DNA of 64,000 nt from Atlantibacter hermannii (GTDB lineage Bacteria; Pseudomonadota; Gammaproteobacteria; Enterobacterales; Enterobacteriaceae). The stretch lies in the NCBI GenBank assembly GCA_900635495.1, contig LR134136.1, positions 682,001 to 746,000 of the forward strand, read 5' to 3'. The first letter of the stretch is position 1, and each line of letters starts with the position of its first letter. A program made the translations under genes and the position numbers. Under the pieces are notes generated by a model that made no database searches, had not been told where the DNA came from, and saw only the letters and a list, made by a program, of their open reading frames with translations. Below are positions 57,439 through 64,000 of the stretch, piece after piece.

Positions 57439-58056
57439 TCAGGGATTTTCCGGCTTTTTTTTACGTTTCAGGCGGGCCCAGATTTTCGTTTCCTGCCCGC
57501 GCCACAAACGCTGAATATTGTCGTGATGACGCAACAGGATCAGGCAGGACAACATGGAAACGGGGAATGTGAATTGCGGTTTGAACCACCACACGTAGAA
57601 AGGCGCAATCAGCGCGCTGATGATCGCGCCAAGAGAGGAGTAGCCGCTGAGCAACACGCTTAACAGCCAGGTGCCCGCCATCACGCCAGTTAAATCCCAG
57701 CCGATAGGCGCGATAGCGCCAAATGCCGTAGCAACGCCTTTACCGCCGCGAAAACCGAAAAATACCGGCCAGATATGGCCCAGACAGGCGGCAATAGCGA
57801 TTAAACCCAGCCAGAAGGGAGAGAGCCCAAGCGCGTAAGCGCCCCAGACCGGAAGCATCCCTTTCAGGACATCAAAAATCAGTACCGCTACGGCTGCTCC
57901 CTTGCCACCAATGCGTAATACGTTGGTCGCCCCCGGATTGCCGGATCCATTGTCGCGCGGATCGGGCAAACCTGCGATGCGGCAGACCAGAATGGCGCTG
58001 GAAATTGAGCCGCAAAGGTACGCAAGGAGGATCATTCCAGGCGCGATTGCACTCAT
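57439..58056 (-). CDS. plsY: Glycerol-3-phosphate acyltransferase PlsY
   Basis: 205 residues from ATG 58056. Five membrane segments with the family loops GSISSAI, RDNGSGNPGATNVLR and FRGGKGVATAFG. Uses acyl-phosphate to acylate glycerol-3-phosphate in phospholipid synthesis. It ends 13 bases from the convergent autotransporter stop codon. Confidence 0.96.
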   Translation of the reverse strand: MSAIAPGMILLAYLCGSISSAILVCRIAGLPDPRDNGSGNPGATNVLRIGGKGAAVAVLIFDVLKGMLPVWGAYALGLSPFWLGLIAIAACLGHIWPVFFGFRGGKGVATAFGAIAPIGWDLTGVMAGTWLLSVLLSGYSSLGAIISALIAPFYVWWFKPQFTFPVSMLSCLILLRHHDNIQRLWRGQETKIWARLKRKKKPENP

Positions 58057-58162
58057 AACGCTGTTCCGTTTTGAAAATGTCGTTTTATTCTCTGCATCTG
58101 TGGATAATACGCATAAATTGCCGGAAGTGGTATCCGGGCGCGCTAAAAACAGGCAGGTCATC

Positions 58163-58531
58163 ATGGATATAGTATTTATAGAGCAACTTTCGATAATCAC
58201 CACTATTGGTGTTTACGACTGGGAACAAACCATTGAACAGAAGTTAATGTTCGATATCGAAATGGCCTGGGATAATCGTCCAGCCGGCAAAAGCGACGAT
58301 GTGGCAGATTGCCTGAGCTATGCCGATGTGAGCGAGGCGATCATTCGCCACGTTCAGGGAGGAAAGTTCGCGCTGGTGGAGCGAGTGGCGGAAGAGGTGG
58401 CCGAGCTGCTGCTTACCCGTTTCAATACGCCGTGGGTAAAAATCAAAATCAGTAAGCCCGGTGCGGTGGCGCAGGCAGCTAACGTCGGGGTGGTTATTCA
58501 GCGTGGCAATAATCCTAATCAAATCATTTGA
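58163..58531 (+). CDS. folB: Dihydroneopterin aldolase
   Basis: 122 residues from ATG 58163 (MDIVFIEQLSIITTIGVYDWE). Folate pathway enzyme that converts dihydroneopterin to 6-hydroxymethyl-dihydropterin. Family features GVYDWE and the C-terminal VKIKISKPGA are intact. Divergent from plsY. Confidence 0.96.
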   Translation: MDIVFIEQLSIITTIGVYDWEQTIEQKLMFDIEMAWDNRPAGKSDDVADCLSYADVSEAIIRHVQGGKFALVERVAEEVAELLLTRFNTPWVKIKISKPGAVAQAANVGVVIQRGNNPNQII

Positions 58532-58642
58532 GTGAATAATTATTAAACCTAACGCGACGATATCTGTCATATAGCTCGGGATTTTACGGCATGTGCATTG
58601 CGCCTGCCGTTTTTTGATTTTATTGGGGTATGAGGACATTTC

Positions 58643-59461
58643 ATGGGCGATATGCATTCGCTGGTCATCGCGGCGATTCTCGGTGTGGTGGAAGGGTTAA
58701 CCGAGTTTCTACCGGTGTCCAGCACAGGACACATGATTATTGTGGGCCACCTGCTGGGATTTGAAGGGGAAACGGCCAAAACGTTTGAAGTGGTGATCCA
58801 GTTAGGATCAATTCTGGCCGTGGTGGTGATGTTCTGGCGTCGCCTGTTCAGCCTGATCGGCATCCATTTCGGGCATCCGCCCCATGAGGGATTGGGGCGC
58901 GGGCGTCTGTCGTTAATCCATATTCTGCTGGGTATGGTCCCGGCAGTGGTGCTGGGGCTGGCCTTTCACGATCTGATCAAATCGTTATTCAACCCGATTA
59001 ATGTGATGTATGCGCTGGTGGTCGGCGGGGTGCTGCTGATTGTAGCGGAGCTCTGTAAGCCCAAAGAGCCGCGTGCGCCCGGACTGGATGATATGACGTA
59101 CCGCCAGGCGTTCGCCATCGGTTGTTTCCAGTGCCTGGCGCTGTGGCCCGGCTTTTCACGCTCCGGCGCCACCATTTCCGGTGGGATGCTGGTCGGGGTA
59201 AGCCGTTATGCCGCGTCGGAGTTCTCGTTCCTGCTGGCGGTGCCGATGATGATGGGCGCCACCGCGCTTGATCTGTATAAAAGCTTCCATTTCCTGACTG
59301 CGGCCGATATCCCCATGTTTGCGGTCGGCTTTGTGACGGCATTTCTGGTCGCGCTGGTCGCCATCAAGACCTTCCTGCAAATCATCAAACGGATTTCCTT
59401 TATCCCGTTCGCGATTTACCGTTTCATCGTCGCAGCGGCGGTGTACGTCGTCTTTATGTAA
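58643..59461 (+). CDS. uppP: Undecaprenyl-diphosphatase
   Basis: 272-residue membrane phosphatase (BacA family) that recycles undecaprenyl diphosphate for cell-wall synthesis. Signature EGLTEFLPVSSTGH (about residues 17-30) and PGFSRSGATISGG (about 171-183). Eight or so membrane helices. Confidence 0.97.
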   Translation: MGDMHSLVIAAILGVVEGLTEFLPVSSTGHMIIVGHLLGFEGETAKTFEVVIQLGSILAVVVMFWRRLFSLIGIHFGHPPHEGLGRGRLSLIHILLGMVPAVVLGLAFHDLIKSLFNPINVMYALVVGGVLLIVAELCKPKEPRAPGLDDMTYRQAFAIGCFQCLALWPGFSRSGATISGGMLVGVSRYAASEFSFLLAVPMMMGATALDLYKSFHFLTAADIPMFAVGFVTAFLVALVAIKTFLQIIKRISFIPFAIYRFIVAAAVYVVFM

Positions 59462-59464
59462 CGT

Positions 59465-59494
59465 GTTGCCCCCGGCCTCAGGGCTGGGGGCAAC
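59465..59494. terminator. Hairpin between uppP and cca
   Basis: Perfect nine-base stem GTTGCCCCC/GGGGGCAAC with a 12-base loop. It starts four bases after the uppP stop and overlaps the end of cca; probably a shared end for the two convergent genes, although no T run follows. Confidence 0.5.
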
Positions 59495-60713
59495 GCTCCG
59501 CCTTCCACTGCGCAACCGCTCTGATGCGCCGTTTGGTCAACTCTTCACGCACTTCAAGGCCGGTAAAACCGTCCGCAACCACTTCTTTGGGCGAGACCGA
59601 TTTCGCCACTTGCCAGGCCTCGCGTAACAGTCGGCCCTGCGGGTAATCATGGCTTTCAAAGCCCTGGCGGCCCCGCACGTCTGCTTCGCTGGTTAACGCA
59701 ATTTGCTCCACGCGCTGGGGCTTACGCCAGGCATCGATAGAATCGAAAAGCTTCACGATGGTTTTTGGCTGCAAAACAGGCAGCGTGTGAATAAGGTCGT
59801 GAAATTCCGCCACCAGTTTAGCGAGATCGCGGATCTCATTCGGTACCCGCAGCCGCTGGCACATATTCTCCACCAGCGGAACCCCCGCCGGGCCATGTCC
59901 GTGGTGACGCGGCCAGAGCCGCGGCGGCGTAAGGCCTTTGCCCACATCGTGGGTCAGCGTGGCGAAACGCACATCCACTTCCGGGCTGAGCATCGCGGCC
60001 ATAGAAAGCGTCATCAGAACATGAACCCCGGTATCGATTTCCGGATGCCATTTTTCCGGGGCAGGCACGCCAAACAGCGCATCCAGTTCCGGGAACAGCA
60101 CCGTTAGCGCGCCGCAGTCGCGTAGCACTTTAAAAAAGATATGGGGATTGCGGGCACGCAGCGCGTTTTCCGTTTCCTTCCAGACGCGCTCCGGCGTGAG
60201 ATGGGCCAGCTCGCCAGCGTCGGTCATTTCGCGCATCAGCGCCTGGGTCTCTTCGGCAATGGTGAAATTCAGATGAGCAAACCGGGCGGCGAAACGCGCT
60301 ACGCGCAAAACGCGCAGGGGATCTTCGTTGAAGGCCCCGGAGACATGGCGCAACAGCCGTTTTTCAAGGTCTGCCTTGCCGTGATAAGGATCGACGAGTT
60401 CGCCGTTTTCATCCATCGCGATGGCGTTAATCGTCAGATCGCGGCGCTGCAAATCCTGTTCGAGCGTTACGTCCGGCGCGGAGTAGCACACAAAGCCGGT
60501 ATAGCCGTGGCCATTTTTACGCTCGGTACGGGCGAGCGCGTACTCTTCACGCGTTTGCGGGTGCAAAAATACCGGGAAATCACGCCCGACCTGTTGATAG
60601 CCCAGCTCAAGCATCTGTGCAGGCGTTGCGCCTACGACAACCCAGTCTCTGTCTTTAACCGGTAGCCCTAACAACCCATCACGTACTGCACCACCGACCA
60701 AATAGCTCTTCAC
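59478..60713 (-). CDS. cca: Multifunctional CCA-adding tRNA nucleotidyltransferase
   Basis: About 411 residues from GTG 60713, five bases after GAGG (GTG 60719 is in frame). Nucleotidyltransferase head LVGGAVRDGLLG with catalytic DRD (near residue 21), then the HD domain THDVGKG (about 255) giving phosphatase and phosphodiesterase activity. Adds or repairs the 3' CCA of tRNAs. Of note, the ileX gene in this window lacks an encoded CCA. Confidence 0.97.
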   Translation of the reverse strand: MKSYLVGGAVRDGLLGLPVKDRDWVVVGATPAQMLELGYQQVGRDFPVFLHPQTREEYALARTERKNGHGYTGFVCYSAPDVTLEQDLQRRDLTINAIAMDENGELVDPYHGKADLEKRLLRHVSGAFNEDPLRVLRVARFAARFAHLNFTIAEETQALMREMTDAGELAHLTPERVWKETENALRARNPHIFFKVLRDCGALTVLFPELDALFGVPAPEKWHPEIDTGVHVLMTLSMAAMLSPEVDVRFATLTHDVGKGLTPPRLWPRHHGHGPAGVPLVENMCQRLRVPNEIRDLAKLVAEFHDLIHTLPVLQPKTIVKLFDSIDAWRKPQRVEQIALTSEADVRGRQGFESHDYPQGRLLREAWQVAKSVSPKEVVADGFTGLEVREELTKRRIRAVAQWKAERCPQP

Positions 60714-60780
60714 CCACACCTCACTTCTTCACGTTAATACGGAGATAATACGTAAGTGTAGAGGAGAAGGCGAAACAAAA

Positions 60781-60801
60781 GGGCAACCTTAGCGGTTGCC
60801 C
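60781..60801 (-). terminator. ygiM terminator
   Basis: Stem GGGCAACC/GGTTGCCC with a short loop; read on the minus strand it is followed by TTTTGTTTCG. Lies nine bases beyond the ygiM stop and separates it from cca. Confidence 0.85.
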
Positions 60802-60810
60802 TGAGCGCGG

Positions 60811-61431
60811 TTAGTTCATCCAGCGGTCTTTTTTCTTACGACGCGGGATCATATGCGGGAGCAGCAGACCCAACAACAGGCCGACGCCTAACACGCCGCC
60901 GCCATACATAAACCATTGCATAATAATGGTGCGTTGTTTGTCATCCAGTTGCAGATTCGCGGCATTCACTTTCTTACTGGCGACGATCAGCTCGTTTTTG
61001 AGCTTCTGATTTTCATCTTTCAGGCCGTTAATAATGCTGTCGCTGGCAGACACTTTTTTCTGCATATCCGACGTGCGCTCATTCCACGTTGCGTCAATGT
61101 TGTTGAGCTTGTCGGTCAGCGTTTTGACCTGATTTTCCAGTTCCGGTACGCGGGTGCGCAAACTCGGCTCGGTGTTGAGCTCTTTGAGTGGGATCCACGC
61201 GGTGCGCCCGTTGCTGTCACGCACCTGGCCGTAGTTTGTTGACTCATTGGTCTGCAACAGCGTGACGGCTTCACCGGCGTTCAGCGAACCTACCAGACGG
61301 TAGTTGTCGCCAGGACCGCTACGAACCCAGGTGGTCAATTCATCGGAAACGTAGCGTTTCTCTTCGCTATGGGCCACAGTTGACACGCTAAGCGCGAATA
61401 AAGTCAGGCAAATCAGGCGTAATTTAGGCAT
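60811..61431 (-). CDS. ygiM: SH3-domain membrane protein YgiM
   Basis: 206 residues from ATG 61431. Signal peptide (LICLTLFALSVSTVAHS), bacterial SH3 domain (TWVRSGPGDNYRLVGSLNAGE), coiled coil (about residues 95-165) and a C-terminal membrane helix (about 170-190) followed by a basic tail. Known in E. coli as a TIGR04211 family protein of the envelope; exact role unclear. Confidence 0.93.
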   Translation of the reverse strand: MPKLRLICLTLFALSVSTVAHSEEKRYVSDELTTWVRSGPGDNYRLVGSLNAGEAVTLLQTNESTNYGQVRDSNGRTAWIPLKELNTEPSLRTRVPELENQVKTLTDKLNNIDATWNERTSDMQKKVSASDSIINGLKDENQKLKNELIVASKKVNAANLQLDDKQRTIIMQWFMYGGGVLGVGLLLGLLLPHMIPRRKKKDRWMN

Positions 61432-61677
61432 CAGGTCTTCATTAATCATTATTCGTGGGATGATAGTAGTGCAACAGTTTGACGATGCTAAACGCAAACC
61501 TGAATGAGAATCATCCTGGTAGAGATGTCACTGCCGCACGACTGCCAAAGGGTTGCCGCTCGTCTAAAACGCCTTCGGCGTGGCATTTTAACGGAAAATA
61601 CTATCTACTGACAAAAATTAGGCCCGTAAGTTCGCCGGTGCGTTGTGCCGGTGTGACTCAACCGTAAGTAAAAGGCT

Positions 61678-62978
61678 ATGGCACAAGAAATCGAACTGAA
61701 ATTTATCGTCCTTCCCGCCGCTCTGGACGCCGTGCGCACTGTCCTGAACGGTCTTTCCAGCGACCATCACGCCCCCCGTCAGTTACTCAACGTGTACTAC
61801 GAGACGCCGGATAACCAACTGCGTCAGCACGGTATCGGTCTGCGGGTTCGCGGTGATAACGGCCGCTATGAAATGACCATGAAAACCGCTGGTCGTGTAA
61901 TTGGCGGCGTGCATCAGCATCCGGAATACAACATTCCGCTGGAGAGTGCTGAGCTGGCGTTAGCGCATTTTCCGGCGGAAGTGTGGCCTGAAGGCCTGAC
62001 GCCGGAAGCGTTGCAACATGACGTTAAGCCATTATTCACGACCGATTTCAATCGTGAGAAGTGGGTGGTTACTCACAATGAGAGCCGCATTGAGCTGGCG
62101 CTGGATGAAGGGACTGTGCAGGCAGGTGAGTTAAGCGAGCCGCTGTGCGAACTGGAAATGGAGCTGCTTGAAGGCCAGCTTTCCGATTTGCTCAAGCTGG
62201 CGCGTCAACTGGTTGCCGTTTCAGGGTTGCGTCAGGGCAATCTCAGCAAAGCGGCGCGTGGCTATCATCTGGCCCAGGGCAATCCGCCGCGTCCACTTCG
62301 CCCGCTGACCATCGTCAAAATGCAACCGAAATCCAATGTCGAACAAGGGCTGCAAAACGCGCTCGAAGCGGCATTAAGCCACTGGCAGTATCATGAAGAG
62401 CTCTGGGTGCGCGTAACAAGCTGGCGAAAGCGCAGGTTCAACACGCGATTGGCATGGTACGTCATACTTTCGCCCTTTTCGGCGGCGTGGTGCCAAGAAA
62501 AGCGAGTGCTCGCTTACGTGATCTGCTGACCCAGTGCGAAGTCTCCCTGGTTTCGGACGCCTCGGTAGAAACGCTGGCGTTCGGCAGCCAACTCAGCACC
62601 GCCAAGCTGGCGCTGACTGAATGGCTGCTGACTCAGGGCTGGCAGCCGTTTATTGACGACAATGCGCGCCGTAAACTGAACGATTCCTTCAAACGGTATG
62701 CGGATATCCATCTGTCGCGCCATGCCGCTGAATTAAAACAGGCGTTCCTCAACCCGTGGAGCGAGCGTTACAGCGATCAGCTTCCGCGCCTGTATCGTGA
62801 GCTGGACGCCATCCGGACGCTGGCGGGCGCCTATGATAACGATGTCGCGCTGGACTGGATCGACACCTGGGAAGCGCTGCGTCATGCCATTGAAAACGGC
62901 CTGCGCAACGACATTGAACACCTTCGTCAGGAAGCGGTCGCCCAGCCGCCGTTCTGGCTGCATAGCGGAAAAAAATAA
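61678..62978 (+). CDS. ygiF: Inorganic triphosphatase YgiF, one frameshift
   Basis: CYTH-domain triphosphatase with the EIELKF start motif (E-x-E-x-K) and a C-terminal CHAD domain (WLLTQGWQPF ... RYADIHLSRHAAEL). The frame breaks at 62411-62413; one additional G gives the continuous WVRGNKLAKAQVQHAIG and a product of about 433 residues, the normal length. Since the gene is conserved, a sequencing error is the simplest explanation. glnE follows 11 bases later. Confidence 0.92.
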
Positions 62979-62989
62979 AGGACCCTACC

Positions 62990-64000
62990 ATGACGCCGCT
63001 CTCTCCCTTATTACAACAACACGTTGAAAACGTGCTGGCGAACCTGCCTGAATCGCTGTCCCGCCAGGCGCTGAATGACGAGGCGCAGGCCGTTCTGGCT
63101 TTCAGCGATTTTGTCCGCGATGGCCTGGTTGCGCATCCGGAATGGCTGGATGAACTAAGGGAGAGGCCGCCTGAAGCGGATGAGGCCGAACAGTATGCGG
63201 CCTGGCTTGAAGAGGCGTTACAGGGCATCAGCGATGAGGCGCAGTTGATGCGCGCGCTGCGTCTTTTCCGGCGGCGGATAATGGTGCGCATCGCCTGGGC
63301 GCAAACGCTTAATCTGGTCGACACGCCATGCACGCTTAAACAATTAAGCGTGCTGGCTGAAACCCTGATCGTCGCGACGCGTGACTGGCTGTGGGCGGCC
63401 TGCTGCCGTGAATGGGGCACGCCGTGCAACGCACAGGGCGAACCGCAACCGCTGATGATTTTAGGCATGGGAAAACTTGGCGGCGGCGAACTTAACTTTT
63501 CCTCCGATATCGACCTGATTTTTGCCTGGCCGGAAAATGGCGTGACCCGTGGCGGACGGCGCGAGCTGGATAATGCGCAATTCTTTACCCGTATGGGGCA
63601 GCGGCTGATCAAAGCGCTCGATCAACCGACCCAGGACGGTTTCGTTTACCGGGTGGATATGCGTCTGCGACCATTCGGTGACAGCGGCCCGCTGGTGCTG
63701 AGCTTCGCGGCGCTGGAGGATTATTACCAGGAGCAGGGGCGCGACTGGGAACGCTACGCCATGGTGAAGGCGCGCATCATGGGCGACAACGATGACCGCT
63801 GGAGCCATGAGCTACGCGCCATGTTGCGGCCTTTCGTATACCGTCGCTATATCGATTTCAGCGTGATTCAGTCACTGCGCAATATGAAAGGAATGATCGC
63901 CCGCGAGGTCCGGCGGCGCGGCTTGACGGACAACATCAAGCTGGCGCGGGCGGTATCCGCGAAACCGAATTTATCGTCCAGGTATTCCAGCTGATTCGCG
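62990..64000 (+). CDS. glnE: Glutamine synthetase adenylyltransferase/deadenylylase, 3' end outside window, one frameshift
   Basis: N-terminal part of the bifunctional enzyme that regulates glutamine synthetase by adenylylation and deadenylylation. The deadenylylase-domain motif GMGKLGGGELNFSSDIDLIF (about residues 160-179) is clear. The frame is lost at 63953; one extra G restores KLGAGGIRETEFIVQVFQ to the window edge. The rest of the gene is outside. Probably a sequencing error. Confidence 0.93.

Overview
The window is chromosomal DNA of an enterobacterium (Enterobacteriaceae). The evidence is the conserved block mug / rpoD-dnaG-rpsU / tsaD / plsY / folB-uppP / cca-ygiM / ygiF-glnE, in the order known from Escherichia coli, and a tRNA-Ile2 (ileX) gene beside mug. 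The genus cannot be fixed: an autotransporter gene sits between tsaD and plsY, where E. coli has the ttd genes, and a siderophore-type uptake locus lies on the other side of the tRNA.

Layout. (1) 1-5994: iron-siderophore type uptake locus, with a TonB-dependent receptor (5' end outside the window), an MFS transporter and a binding-protein ABC transporter. (2) 6644-45650: a 39-kb genomic island in the 3' end of ileX, bounded by 45-bp direct repeats (attL, attR), with a P4-type integrase at the left end and two AlpA-type regulators and an inovirus Gp2-like gene at the right end. (3) 45607-64000: core chromosome.

The island is a stacked anti-phage region. It holds a WYL regulator and an HsdR C-terminal remnant, then a McrBC operon (the McrB carries an EVE-like insertion in its GTPase domain) with an unknown third gene. 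Next comes a tight five-gene minus-strand operon whose products are a HerA/DUF87-type ATPase with a Ser/Thr-rich linker, a small protein with a hydrophobic N-terminus, a coiled-coil protein, a GrpE-like protein and an Hsp70-like ATPase with a DUF1566-like N-terminal region. After that come a Zorya type I locus (zorABC intact, zorD cut off by an IS3-family element inside its helicase Walker A region) and a four-gene type I restriction-modification operon (hsdM, hsdS, a DUF4268-like nuclease-type gene, hsdR). The Hsp70/GrpE/HerA operon fits no named defence system I recognise and is the best candidate for an undescribed system.

Three full-length IS3-family elements, one internally deleted one and two solitary IS ends mark repeated rearrangement. 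Integration restored ileX but changed its encoded 3' CCA to CTA, which would make the tRNA depend on the CCA-adding enzyme (cca, 59478-60713).

Quality caution: at least nine coding sequences or points, including core genes ygiF and glnE, are broken by single-base indels, mostly in G or C runs. Many apparent frameshifts here are therefore probably consensus errors rather than true pseudogenes; I annotate such genes over their full span and say where the break is.
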